Positions 19,593 through 30,974 of a DNA stretch of 64,000 nt are shown piece by piece (within the stretch, counting starts at the first letter, position 1; every line of letters starts with the position of its first letter). The position numbers and the translations under genes are program-made. Origin of the DNA: Bursaphelenchus xylophilus (lineage: Eukaryota; Nematoda; Chromadorea; Rhabditida; Aphelenchoididae); the NCBI GenBank assembly GCA_904066235.2, contig CAJFCV020000006.1, positions 11,842,001 through 11,906,000 of the forward strand. Reading direction: 5' to 3'. The notes under the pieces are model-generated. The model searched no databases and was not told where the DNA came from. It saw only the letters and a list, made by a program, of their open reading frames with translations.

Positions 19593-22500
19593 ATGTCGAT
19601 TCCTACTGTAACAAAGCGCTTTCAACCCGAAATTGAGAGTGTGAAAGAGATTCCGGACCTCAAAATCATTCGCCCTAAGGCATTTCCCGATGATCGAGGC
19701 TTCTTCTGCGAGACTTACAACGTGGAGGAGTGGGCGAAGGTCCTCGATTTTCATGAGGTTTTCAAACAGGTAAGGAGGGGTTTTTGGAATTTTTGCAGGT
19801 GAAATTTTATTACCGATTTGAAAAATGGAAAGAAAATTTTTCGAAAAAAATTTTTTTTTGTTTTTTTTTGCTGAGAAACGTCGTATAAAAAACAGGTAAG
19901 GAGGGTTTTTTGGAATTTTGAGACAAATTTTTCGATACTACTAGTTGTTCCATAAAATGCAAAGATCCGTATTTTAAAAATTAAGTTTTATAAAAATCGA
20001 GTAAAGTACGATTTCCGGTCCAGAAAAAGCATTTTTTTTTTATTTTTTCAATTTTTTATATTTTCATATTTTCGTGTTGGGACCAAAATTTTTAGAAAAA
20101 AGTGCACAGTTATTGACGAAACTTGGCGGAGATTTTTAATTGCAATTTTTTTCGAAATAAGCCAGGTTTTTACCTTGGTATTTACAGAAACCACCACCAT
20201 TTTTAGACCGCAAAAAGTTCCAAAAATCGATTTTCTTTATGAATTTTAAGGTCAACAGTGAGCATTATGTTCCAAAATAGGCCCAAAATTTTACAATAAT
20301 AACATTTTTTTAGAAAAAATAGCATAAAAAGGTCTTTCCTGAGCCCTCCAAATTTCCTATGCTCTCTCATTGAGAATTTTTTCACGCCTGTTTCTGTCAA
20401 AGGTAATTTCTCCATAAAAAAAATATTTTTTCCATGCGAAACTGGCAAGGATACGGCCAAAAACTGTTTTTCTCTCTAACCGCTCTACACGTTTTGCCTA
20501 CTCTCTTGGCCGCAAAGACAATTGAATATCTCGTCTGTTTCCTGCTAAGCGCAAGCTAAAACTTTCAAGTTTTCGTAGGTAAAACCTTTCCCCAGCATTG
20601 TAAAATACGCCCATAATAGTGAACGTTACAATACGTAATGTAATATTCCACAATCACAGCAAAATTGAATACCTTTTCCAGGACAACCACTCCTTTTCCA
20701 AGTTCGGAGTGATCCGCGGCCTCCATTCCCAGCCGGGAATGGGCAAACTTGTCTCCGTTGTGAGTGGGAAAATCTTCGACGTTGCCGTTGACGCTCGCCT
20801 TGACTCGCCCACGTTTGGCCAATGGCACGCCGAGATCCTGGATGCTGAGTCCAAGACAAACTTCTGGATTCCGCCGGGATTTCTGCATGGATTACAGGTG
20901 AGAAATTAAAATTGAGGGGTCTAATAGTTTTGACTGGGGTGACAATTTTGGTAAAAGTATTTTTTGAGGTTGACCGGTCGGTTTGGGCAAATTCGGGCAA
21001 GATGCAGTTGACCGGAGAATTTTCAAAAAATTCCAAAAATCATTTTTTAATAATGAATATCATCCGAATGTCTAAATTACTATTTATTTTCCATCTACAT
21101 ATATGGCCTCAGTCAAACTGGAAGATCAACGGACCTTTACGTACGGTCCGAATTCTGATAAAAGAGAGAGGCGTGCCCTTACTCCTTCCCTCTTTTTTTA
21201 GCTTTAAGGTCTAGGACTCTTATGACTTATACATAGCTACTAAAATCATTTTAATTAAAACGCACTTCGCGAGCTGTGGAAGGGGGGTCTGCCCTAGAAA
21301 TTGACCCCCACTTTTTTTTGTCTTAACTGATGACATGTAGGATGCTAAAGAACTTGGTGAATTTTTTCGAAAAATTCGTCATCATGACCGAGATATGACG
21401 TATTTATTGAATTTCGCATAATGTGATATATTGTACTGATTTATTGCCGAAATATCTCAGAACTGAGTATATATACGTTATTGGCCATGCTGAACAACTT
21501 TGTAATTGACCCGAAGTTTGTCAGGTTACTGTAACATACCGTAACGCCAATGCTCAATCAAAAAATCTCGATTTTCTCGATTTTTTTCAATAATTTTCTC
21601 GGAATTTTTTTTCATTTTTGGAATCAGCATCAAATTCTGCATCGGATAGGCTATATGCGCATCTCCAGATAGGTGTACAAAAATGTCGTGGCGCAACCGG
21701 TAGTGGGTCGGACTACCATTCAAAAGGTCCCGGGTTCGAGTCCGGGTGGAAGAAAAAATGCTCAAACGCGCTGGAAATTGTCCCAAAACAGTTGTAATGT
21801 ATTGGAACTGTGTTAAAAATAAATAATAATTAACATTTTTCCCTAAAAAGGCTAAGTTTTGGATTTTACGAAATTTTTGAAAATCATGATTTTTGTGGGC
21901 CCAAATCTGCCGAAGAAATGAAAATTTTTTGTTAGCGATTTTTTTGTTTAGAAACAACGCAGGGCACACAGAAAGACTATTCCTCAGAGGATTTCGCTCT
22001 ATTTTGCCCAAAACACCAAAAAGTTTTCGCATTTTGCCATTTGACAAAAAATTGAGATAATGATTTTCAGGTGTTCTTACGCGAAAACGTTTCCAGTTTT
22101 TCTAGAGCAGTTTTTTGCGATGCCTTCAAATAGCTTTCTAACAGCCGCGAAAATCTTCCACAAAAAAATTTTACATTCAAAAATTTGTAGATATTCACAT
22201 ATTTCATGATGTTACAGTATTTAATCATGTAAAATTTGCTAAAATTTCGACTCCTCATAGTACAAAACATTTGTATCCACGTTTGAATGACGTTACTTCG
22301 GTTTACTGGGTTCTGGCGGGGCTCTCCGATTAAAACAAAAAAGTGCAACTTTTTGGTGTTTTGGGCAAAATTGAGCGAAATCTTCTGAGGAATAGTCTTT
22401 CTATATGGCCTGTGTTGTTTCTAAACAAAAAAATCGCTAACAAAAAATTTTCATTTCTTCGGCAGATTTGGGCCCACAAAAATCATGATTTTCAAAAATT

Positions 22501-25500
22501 TCGTAAAATCCAAAATTTAGCCTTTTTAGGGGAAAATGTTAATTATTATTTATTTTTAACACAGTTCCAATACATTACAACTGTTTTGGGACAATTTCCA
22601 GCGCGTTTGAGCATTTTTGCTTCCACCCGGACTCGAACCCGGGACCTTTTGAATGGTAGTCCGACCCACTACCGGTTGCGCCACGACATTTTTGTACACC
22701 TATCTGGAGATGCGCATATAGCCTATCCGATGCAGAATTTGATGCTGATTCCAAAAATGAAAAAAATTCCGAGAAAATTATTGAAAAAAATCGAGAAAAT
22801 CGAGATTTTTTGATTGAGCATTGGCGTTACGGTATGTTACAGTAACCTGACAAACTTCGGGCCAATTACAAAGTTGTTCAGCATGGCCAATAACGTATAT
22901 ATACTCAGTTCTGAGATATTTTGGCAATAAATCAGTAAAATATATCACATTATGCGAAATTCAATAAATACGTCATATCTCGGTCATGATGACGAATTTT
23001 TCGAAAAAAATTCACCAAGTTCTTTAGCATCCTACATGTCATCAGTTAAGACAAAAAAAAGTGGGGGTCAATTTCTAGGGCAGACCCCCCTTTGAGCCTG
23101 CTTCAGCAACTCGCGAAGTGCGTTTTAACTGAATTGATTACTTGATTGGCCTTTACTGAAGTTGTACGTCGACGTATGTCAAGACTAAGCTACAAGTCGA
23201 GGTCTAATGAGGCCCTTAACTTGCCCGCTACTCCTAGTATCAACTACCCATAATAACCTGGAGACCACAATGTAACCACCCTTTTCTGTGGGGGTATGAT
23301 GGATTGACCCTCGTCCTAATAATGGCACCGTCTTCCACGACCCGGCTCTCCGCATCCCCTACAGCTTATAGAACAACCCCAAATATGTCATGGTGTCTTT
23401 ATTATCTTTTCGAAAGGAAACGACCATGCTTGCTCCCACTCCAAACTCTGTCTCCGAATACGGATCGCGAGCCCTTTTATACCGAGGTTCGATTGCGCAA
23501 TCAACAGCGCCGACCTCGCAGAAACAAGGAGGCGCATTGCAACAACTACAGAATTCTAGCTGAAAAACGAAACTCGCGATAATTCGATTCCAATGAGCTT
23601 GGACCACCACCGGACTGTATCAAAGGGACTTCCAACAAATCACAAAATGGTTTTATTTTTACCCAAACGAGTGACCGAAAAGCGATCGGTCCATTACATT
23701 TATATCAAAATATTTGTCGGTATATGCTAACTCCTGGGAATTCTTCACGGAATCGTGACACGTCGTTTTTGACGTTCGTTTGAATCTGCTAAACGATGGG
23801 GGTTTCAGCTCTGTTTCTCTGAAGACCGCTTCTGCGTTTTGTCATACGGCGCTGCCGGCGCCGCCTTGTGCATCCAACGCTACAAGCGGTTAGCTGTTTC
23901 TCATACGTTGCAGTCGTGTGCGGTACGAAATGGTGTTCCGACCAATTACGTGTCTTGTACCATCAATTTCGACATGCCAATCACTTCCTTCCTTCAAGAG
24001 TTTTCCCAGAAAAGCACGAGCCTTCGGTATGTAGATTACGTCTGCTGTTATGACGGCGTGGTCCACTTACGGCCAGTCCTGGCCTCTTGATCTCACTCCT
24101 CCTTTGACGATCATCGTGACTCTCAACCTTGTGCCTGGGGGTACAAATACGGCATGATCCTCCCTGTCTGTCATCATCAAGTACTTTGGCGAGCTTCGAT
24201 CGTATCCTTCACCTCTCACGATAACAAGGTTGTGTTCGTGGAGTATTACCGTGTATGTTCTGTCGGTTTCTGGCGTCCGACCTCCTGTTCGCAAGTACGA
24301 TACAAGAGGAAGTCGCTCCCGGTGTCTCTTCACAGCACTGAGGGCTGGCCCACGGCTCTGGGTCATCCGAGCGTAGTGGAGCACTGTTCCTACTGCTGGT
24401 AACCCTCGACGGGCTACCACGGGTTCCACATCTGCATTCCTTAACTGGACCGCTGCAACCTGCGGTCCAAGGAGCATTCGCTCCAGTTCCTCTGGAGCGA
24501 GGCACTCTTGAAGCTCCATCAATTGCTCATCGATTCCATTGCCATCGATTTCCATCATGGATGACTAAAACATAAATCATAAATTTTGAAAAAAAAAACG
24601 ATTACAACGACGCTCTCCGAGTTTAGAGTCGGTACCGGAGTAGCCTCTTAGCTTTCGTTTATAATTACTGGGTTCATTGCTTTCCTCCTTCTTCTCCTTT
24701 GGTATTATCTTATCATCATCGATGATAGAAAGATCATATCCCGCGACGCCGTGTTTATGGGCTGCGTTGTCTGGGAACGCGTCGACGCGCACGTTTTTTG
24801 TATTCCTAGGCCCAGCTGGGGCTGATAAACCTTAATCTGATTTGTGGGAACCTCTATAGGTTTCAACCTGGGGTCTTCCACCGACACGATTAATGCATGT
24901 GGAATTTTCAACTCAATTATTATAAAAATATTAAACTTGACATGTCAGATTGGGCAAGGTAAATTTGATCAGTCAGATTCGCGTCCCGACTTTTCGGGTC
25001 GACGGCAGTTCGGGTCAACACAAACTCGATTGATACCGTACGTAGGGCAGGTGGATAGCCCAAAAAAGGTTGTAGGCAGTGCTTGCGAGCCCTGGCAAAG
25101 CCGTTGGATGGTCGGCGGACGCTCGGCGAAGGTTCGTCGGAGACTCGGAGACGAATGTCGACTTTTTGTAATTTTAGCTATTACTAACGCTAGTTTTCTT
25201 CACTCTGAGTCTTTGTAACATATAAAACACCAAAATTTGCGGCAGAAAACGAAGATCCGTAACTTTTATCTAGATATCATTGATGTGAGTACATGTAAAA
25301 TACCAAAAAGTAGGTGATAAGCTATCCTAGGAGCCGTTTCCCCATGCATAAATTGACAAACAGAACGATCCATGGTATCGTAAATTTCCGGCTCCGAAGC
25401 CGTCACAATCTCTGGTAATAATACAAAAAAACTTTTTTCAGGCCCTCTCCCCCGAAGGTGCTCATGTGACATACAAATGTACCGGGGTTTACGACCCAAA

Positions 25501-25639
25501 AACCGAATATGGAATCGACGTGTTCGACAAGGACATTGGAGTGGAATGGCCGATTACGGACCCCGAAAAAATCATTGTCAGCGAAAGGGACTGTCAGCAT
25601 CCGGGGTTGCGGAGTCTTCGAGATGCCCTCAAGGGATGA
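19593..25639 (+). CDS. rmlC: dTDP-4-dehydrorhamnose 3,5-epimerase (RmlC family)
   Basis: Three exons, 19593-19769, 20682-20897 and 25442-25639, all phase 0; 196 residues, the usual length. The enzyme epimerises C3 and C5 of dTDP-4-keto-6-deoxyglucose in the cytosolic pathway to dTDP-rhamnose, which nematodes possess. Visible hallmarks: a FPDDRGFFCETYN stretch (~31-43), the catalytic histidine in RGLH (His74) followed by a basic residue (Lys81), the cupin strand GKIFDVAVDAR, the PPGFLHG loop (~123-129), and the tyrosine region YKCTGVYDP in exon 3, then W-P near 165. No signal peptide. Intron 2 is 4.5 kb, unusually long here, and holds the 1.87-kb palindrome and a GC-rich insertion. No residue needed for catalysis appears lost, so the gene looks functional provided the intron is spliced. 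Confidence 0.92.
20397..20580. repeat. family F copy in epimerase intron 1
   Basis: Carries the family words: GTAATTTCTCCATAAAAAAA, AACTGGCAAGGATACGGCCA, GACCGC-like CCGCTCTACACGTTTTGCC, and TAAGCGCAAGCTAAAACTTT. Parallel copies lie near 15290-15430, 26460-26560, 40640-40850, 46550-46700, 49740-49940 and 53620-53720. Confidence 0.6.
21684..21750 (+). ncRNA. tRNA-like unit with pol III A and B boxes (left arm)
   Basis: TGGCGCAACCGG fits the A-box consensus TRGCNNARYNGG at every position and GGTTCGAGTCC fits the B box. GGTAGT and ACTACC form a six-base stem with a seven-base loop where an anticodon arm would be. The T-stem pairs only with an eight-base loop and no acceptor stem forms, so it is not a functional tRNA; it resembles the head of a tRNA-derived SINE. 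Confidence 0.6.
22622..22688 (-). ncRNA. tRNA-like unit, mirror copy (right arm)
   Basis: Reverse complement of the unit at 21684-21750, with both boxes preserved. The two internal promoters would fire toward each other across the palindrome spacer. Confidence 0.58.
23129..24060 (-). mobile_element. LTR-like promoter block (minus strand), limits unresolved
   Basis: The sequence is clearly more GC-rich than the surrounding intron. On the minus strand a TATAAAAGG box (23473-23481) is followed ~75 bases later by AATAAA (23398-23403), the compact arrangement of a retrotransposon LTR. I could not find matching TG...CA ends with a target duplication, nor a second LTR. It could also be part of an unrelated GC-rich insertion. 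Confidence 0.3.
24067..24558 (-). CDS. unrecognised 163-residue ORF in the GC-rich intron block
   Basis: An uninterrupted minus-strand frame starting MMEIDGNGIDEQLMELQECL. It is rich in Glu, Leu, Arg and Val, with balanced composition and no low-complexity runs, unlike chance ORFs in this window. A TTTTAG acceptor-like site lies 6 bases upstream of the ATG. Two further minus frames upstream (24911-24705 and 24792-24577, with FPDNAAHKHGVAGYDLSIID) are open but could not be joined to it in phase. It precedes the LTR-like block on the same strand, so a degraded retroelement or captured gene is likely. No family recognised. It sits antisense in intron 2 of the epimerase gene. Confidence 0.35.
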   Translation of the reverse strand: MMEIDGNGIDEQLMELQECLAPEELERMLLGPQVAAVQLRNADVEPVVARRGLPAVGTVLHYARMTQSRGPALSAVKRHRERLPLVSYLRTGGRTPETDRTYTVILHEHNLVIVRGEGYDRSSPKYLMMTDREDHAVFVPPGTRLRVTMIVKGGVRSRGQDWP

Positions 25640-26560
25640 AATTTCTGAATTTTGAAAAAAAAAAATTAATTTTTGAAAATTTAAAAAATTTATTTTATTT
25701 TTTTTTAAATTTTTAATAAAATTTAATTTATTTTTCTCTTTCACTGTGCAATCTTCGCAACTTTTTTTCCAAAAATTTCGAAATAAAAATTTGTGAAATT
25801 CCGGATGACATCATTCCGAGTCTCTATTTGATTCGCTTTTTTCGCGTCGACATCATTTCCTCAACCCGAAAATGGCAAAAAAGACTCTTTTTTTTGCTCG
25901 TTTCCCCGCAACTTTTGGGTAATTGGCCACAAATGGGCCGGATTCACGTTTTGCGGGTCGTATTTGTGCTGTTTTTAGAGAGATAAATTTAGAATCTATA
26001 GGAAATTTTTGTGGAAAAAATTTGATTTTTAAAAATTTTTTTTGATGACTAATAACGGTCGATAAAAAAAGTCGAAAAATCGTTAAATTTGTTGTTAAAA
26101 ATAATTGTAGCGCTATAAAAAGACTGCTGTTTTTAAGAGAGGACAGAAAAGCATTATCTGACCATTTTCGACTCCAAAAGTGTCAAAAAGTATCCAATTT
26201 TTTTGATTAAATTTTTTGGTCGAATTTCAAGAAATTTGGTCAGAAAAAAATATTACATTTTTTACTTGGCATATCGCTGATTTTTATCATGATTTTTAGG
26301 CGAAAATATTTATACAAAAAATATCAAAAAATCCAAACTTTTTTTTGCGGTTTTCAAAATTAAAAAAATGCCATTCGATATGAAATGACGAGTAAAAAAT
26401 TCCTGCAAAAAAATCAAAAATTTCCGTCAAAAATTCAAAGAGAAATGAAAAAAAAAAAAAGATTTTTCTCTAACTGTCTCTCCTCATTTCCTATACTCTC
26501 TCGTCGCAGAGATCGCTGAATATCGCGGCTCATGCTGTAAAGTGTGAGCTAAAACCTTCA
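25640..26560. other. AT-rich spacer after the epimerase gene
   Basis: Long A and T runs directly after the stop codon, with likely poly(A) signals in the TTTAATAAAATTTAATTTA stretch near 25712. A family F copy lies at 26460-26560 (CTCTCCTCATTTCCTATACT, GCTAAAACCTTCAG). Nothing else is seen. Confidence 0.45.
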
Positions 26561-26719
26561 GAACTTCATTTGTGGCCTATGTGGAGAATTCTGCCAAAAT
26601 TTGAAAAAAAATCCAAAAACTTTTTTTCGGATATTCTCCTTGCTCCATTAGAGGCTAAATTCGCCAAAAATTTCTCCAAAAAATCACTCCAAACCTTGTC
26701 GTTTTGCGTTTTCGTTGGA

Positions 26720-26940
26720 ACCGAGACAATGTGGCCGAATCTGCTCGTGCGGCCCCGGGGTTTGCCCGCAGGAATTTCGGGGGGCCGGGAATAGCGCGCA
26801 TTTCGCGGAAACGGGGCGGCCGAAAGATTAGTGGCGAACGGAAAGTGTAGGCGAGCGAGTGCCGCGGGAAAAACATTTTTGCGGACCCGCGGCCAGCCCC
26901 TGCCGAGCCCCCCTCTTCTGAAGCTCAATGTCCGTCGGGT
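26720..26940. other. GC-rich patch 1 in the dgk-1 upstream region
   Basis: A sharply GC-rich stretch (GCGGCCCCGGGG, GGGGGGCCGGGAAT, GACCCGCGGCCAGCC) surrounded by AT-rich DNA. Open frames exist on both strands but have no splice sites or recognisable protein, so it is more likely regulatory or an unspliced leader than coding. Confidence 0.4.
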
Positions 26941-27136
26941 TTATGCATTTTTTTGGGACGGAAAGAATGGGGGGAATTATAAAGAATTTCGGCTTTCTTT
27001 CCAATTTTTTGTCGCGTTTTGCATAGAAAATTTGCCAAAAAAGCTTGATTTTTTAAATTCATCTGTGCAGATTCTCTTCGGCACAATTCTCATATTTTTC
27101 CCAAAAATCCCGGTATTTTTGAATTTACCAAAATTT

Positions 27137-28045
27137 CCAGAAAATCCGTCATCCTGACACACTCAAAATTTTTCCCATCAAATAAAAATTCTTCTAAATG
27201 AGCTCGTCTGCGCCCACAGGCCTAATTCATATAATTTTTTCCCATCTTACCTCAAATTTCCAAGAAATCCGTCATCATGACACATTTAATAACGCAATTT
27301 TCAGAAAAATTGTTTTCTAAAAATTTATTTTTGGCCTCAAGGCATGCTGTGAAAAATGTTTTTTTCACCAGTTTTCCCCTTTGTCCGGTCAATTTTACAA
27401 CCCGATGACGGATTTTCTGGAATTTTTGCAGAGACGCAAAACTTTTTGCTCCTGACGTATTCAAAATTTTTACTCATCGAAAAAGTCCGTCAAAACGAGC
27501 TCATCTAAGCCCACAAGTCCAATTTATATAATTTTTCCCATCTTACAATCAAATTCCAAAAAATCCGTCATCATGACACATTTAATAACGCAATTTTCAG
27601 AAAAAGTTTTTCTTTTAAAATGTATTTTTGGCCACAAGGCATGTGAAAAATATTTTTATCACCAGTTTTCCTCTTTGTCCGGTCAATTTTACGACCCGAT
27701 GACGGATTTTCTGGAATTTTTGCAGAGACGCGAAACTTTTTGCTCCTGACGTATTCAAAATTTTTACTCATCGAAAAAGTCCGTCAAAACGAGCTCATCT
27801 ATGCCCACAGGCCCTATTTATATCATTTTTCCCATCTTACCTCAAGTTTCCAAGAAATCCGTCATCATGACACATTTAATTACTCAATTTTCCAAAAATT
27901 TTTTTTCATAAAATTTATTTTTGCCCACAAGGCATGCTGAGAAAAATATTTTTATCACCAATTTTCCTCTTTGTCCGGTCAATTTTACGAACCGATGACG
28001 GATTTTCTGGAATTTTTGCAGAGACGCAAAACTTTTTCCTCGAAA
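27137..28045. repeat. ~295-bp tandem repeat, three units plus a partial
   Basis: The words AATCCGTCATCATGACACAT (27265, 27561, 27854; variant at 27145), CCTCTTTGTCCGGTCAATTTT and GATGACGGATTTTCTGGAAT recur at the same spacing. Units are clearly alike but diverged. Non-coding. Confidence 0.8.
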
Positions 28046-28800
28046 TTTTCTGTTTGCAAACCCGCATTTTGCGGTTATTAAAACGGGCCGCAAATTGAAA
28101 GGATTTCCTGTTGTCTGGTCGCCAAATTACTCCCGAGTCTTCATTCGAATTTTTTTTGGGATTCGTTGTTTACGGACCCGGAATTTCGAGTTTTAATGTC
28201 TTTTTTGGGACGGGATTCCCTGGTGTTCCGCACGATTCCGGACGCATTTCGGGCCTCACGTCTCCCTAATGTTGGGGGAATATTGGAGTTTTGAGGTTTT
28301 GCGGGGATTTTTTGAAGAATTTGTATTATTTTTGGCGGATTTATGGATTTTTGAGGACTTGTCTGATGTGTAAGATAAATTTTGATGGGATTTTGATTTG
28401 AAATCCTGTATTATGAATTAAAGTAGCATTTTGAGGAAATTTAGAGAAATTTCAGGCTCTTTTAGCAACTTTTCGAAGGCTTTTGCCTAGTGTAATATAA
28501 ATTTTTGTGAAATTTTTGATACAACCAAAAATTTTAGGTCTAATTTTGATGAAATTGCACATGTAAGGCTGGTTTATGCCTTATAAAGTTTTGTAGGATC
28601 GTAAACATAAACAATTTCTGTAAAATAGCAACTTTTTGCCTAGTACAATATAAAATTTTGTCGATTTTCCATAATTTTTGGTAAAATTTGATATGAAATT
28701 GATCTCCACATCGTAAACATCCCATATCAGGTCCAATCAGATCGCATTGCTCACATTTCAAGTCTATTTTTACGTGAAATTGCCCTTTCCCCTAGTATAA
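28046..28800. other. gene-free AT-rich spacer
   Basis: No repeat family, RNA gene or exon recognised. Two TGCCTAGTNNAATATAAATTT words near 28483 and 28627 suggest weak local repetition. Confidence 0.35.
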
Positions 28801-28879
28801 TATAGATCTGTTCTCGGTTTGACCTCTACTCCTCTGTTTTTTCGGTTTTCTTTTCTCCCATTTCCCATGAAATTTCGAT

Positions 28880-29130
28880 TGATCAGCGGCTCTCATTGTC
28901 CGGCCATCAAATTCCGTTGGGGCCGGCGAAAGAAAAATGTTCTTTTTGTTCGACAAAAAAGCCCTCCGGGCCGAGAGAGCGCCTCGTGCGTGGAGGGCGG
29001 CCCACAGAAACAAAGGGCGGCGAGAAAAACGCAATTTTTCCGCTGTTGGGGCCGAAGGAAATGGCCAAGACTTTAGGCCTGATTAGAGCGGCCCGCCGAA
29101 AAAACGAACGGCCCCGGCGGGGCCGCGGAT
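28880..29130. other. GC-rich patch 2 in the dgk-1 upstream region
   Basis: GC-rich segment with GGGGCCGGCGAAAG, GGGCCGAGAGAGCGCC and a CCCCGGCGGGGCCGCGG palindromic run. Open frames occur on both strands without splice context. Probably non-coding. Confidence 0.4.
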
Positions 29131-29342
29131 TTTTGTGGGGGGAAAAGGTCGTAAAATATTTTATGATTTTGCACATTCCCTCCAATAATTTTTAATTGAT
29201 TGCCCTGAGGCACACGGGAACGCCGGGTTTTGCGGCCGTGTTTTAGGTGGGAATGCGGAGTGATAGGCTTATTTTCTGCGGTTCAAGAGGTGATATCTGC
29301 TTTGATGGCACTTGAATTTGTTATTTCTAGCGGATAGTAAGG

Positions 29343-29590
29343 TCCGAAGTGGTAGATATTCTCCAGATGTTCCGCAAGCGACCTATCTGAACCAACTACC
29401 AGTCTGTCGAGAAAATAAAGAGCACAAAAGCGCATTGCCTTCGATATTTGTATCGCGACAATTCAAATTGCCTTTCACTTCAGCGATGCGATTGGCTCAG
29501 CGACATTGTGCTCATTATTTTCCCGACAGACTGATAGTTCTTCTAGATAGATCGCTTGCGGAACATCTGGATAATATCTCCCACTTCCGG
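29343..29590. repeat. foldback split at its centre by a family A MITE
   Basis: The left arm 29343-29399 (CCGAAGTGGTAGATATTCTC, CCAGATGTTCCGCAAGCGA) is the reverse complement of the right arm ~29534-29590. The 134-base spacer is exactly a family A element (29400-29533), whose ends are CAGTCTGTCGAGAAAATAAA and ATTTTCCCGACAGACTG. Confidence 0.82.
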
Positions 29591-29746
29591 CGCTGTTACA
29601 TACAAGAAATTATGAAATATGTCACGATGACGTATGTTCTGATATTAATTTTTTGCAAAAATTTCAGTTTCGACTCGATCCCATGAGATTTAGGTAATAT
29701 ATTGCGGCGATCTTACGGGGAGAGAGTAAGCAAAATAAGCAGAGCA

Positions 29747-30124
29747 GTCAAAAACGTTGGGAACTGTGTTTCCGGGTGGGTTCAGAGTATAGTAGTGGAT
29801 TTTGTAAAGTTTTAATGTACTTTTCGGTTCTAAATGAACTCTAGAGACCTCTTTCCGTTTATACTAGTCCGTTCGCAAAGTCGCTGGAGTGATTTCGGGA
29901 CATTTACTGTGCAAAAAGCCGAGAATTGTACAGTGCCAAGTGAACTTTTGTTTTTTCATAGTGCATGGTGCCGAAATCACTCCAGCGACTTTGTAAACGG
30001 ACTATATTACAACGGACGGAGGTCCCTAGAGTTCATTTGGAACCGAAAAGTACATTAAAACTTTCCAAAATCCCCCTACTGTACTCTGAACCCGCCCGGA
30101 AACACCGTACCCAACGTTTTTGAC
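29747..30124. repeat. foldback, 153-bp arms
   Basis: The left arm 29747-29899 (from GTCAAAAACGTTGGGAACTG to AGTCGCTGGAGTGATTTCGG) pairs with the right arm 29972-30124. The loop contains TACTGTGCAAAAAG and CATAGTGCATGGTGCC words like those of family C. A related end motif occurs near 41835. Confidence 0.82.
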
Positions 30125-30970
30125 GCCTCCCCTGCAGTCATCATGGCGCCATTGTGTTTATCTTCTTCTTTATTCCTCCGCATATTCAATGCGGATCGCT
30201 GTTTACGCGACCCGGCGCTCGGATTCTCTTCCATAAACCCGTTGGACTCGAGTTGGTAAACACTCGGCCCATACAATAATACCCATTGACTTGGTTCGCC
30301 TCTTTCCGATGATAGGAATACAAATGAGGGATGGGGAATGAACACCGCTTGAAACGAGGGTTTTAAAGGGTATTTGAATGTAGTTTAGAGAAGATGAAGA
30401 TGAGAGACGTGTGTCATCCTTCTTGTTTTCATATTTAAATTTATGTAGGGCCGTTAAGAGCCGTGACGAATTGCGTGATTTATCAATTTTAGTTTAATAT
30501 TTCCCCCCATAAATTTTTTGATTTCCATTTTTATCGCGTCTTTCTGCGTTGAATTTACCTCCTCCTGCGGTGTTTGCACACCCGGCACCTTTTGTGACAA
30601 TGTTTATACCTCAAATACAACTTGTTCGAGCCATGAAATCTGAGGAAGGCTGTTTATTTTTTCTATTTTTCACCCAACTTTTCTGGGAGATCAACCGTCC
30701 CGAATTTTCGCGGAAGGAGCTCTCCATTTTTGCAAAAACAACGCAGCCTTAACCTTAAGCTGCGGCTTATCCCTGTGTAAAAAACGAGAGTCGTGCATGA
30801 GAGGGTCTTTGATCCTTGAATTTAGATGGGGAATATAAAAGAATGAGAGGGATCACGTTAATTATGTAGCAGAATCGGCTCGCATATTAATGCGTTGTTC
30901 GTTGAATAATTTTGTGGTAGATTATGCGAATAATTAAATAACTTGATAGTCGGGCCATTACTTGTATCAT
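30125..30970. other. gene-free spacer upstream of dgk-1
   Basis: Mixed sequence; nothing recognised. Short open frames near 30549 lack splice or start context. Confidence 0.35.
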
Positions 30971-30974
30971 TTTG

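Larger units (their letters stand above)
21255..23128. mobile_element. 1.87-kb near-perfect palindrome with TTAA-flanked ends
   Basis: The left arm 21255-22025 and right arm 22347-23128 are almost exact reverse complements by eye, apart from a few substitutions and a ~12-base indel near the outer ends. The spacer is ~320 bases. Outer ends read TTAA-AACGCACTTCGCGAG and its inverse; TTAA at both ends would fit a piggyBac-type target, though TTAA is itself palindromic. Each arm contains a tRNA-like unit with pol III boxes. The two long ORFs here (173 and 156 codons) are mirror images. It lies in intron 2 of the epimerase gene. Confidence 0.88.

Noticed and set aside
21684..21750. Functional tRNA gene
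   Set aside because: A and B boxes are perfect, but no acceptor stem forms and the T-loop is eight bases; it is a tRNA-like SINE-type promoter instead.
21526..22813. Two long ORFs (173 codons minus, 156 codons plus) containing an RTRTRDLLNGSPTHYRLRHD stretch
   Set aside because: They are mirror images from the arms of the palindrome, and the named stretch is an antisense reading of the tRNA-like unit, a classic false protein.
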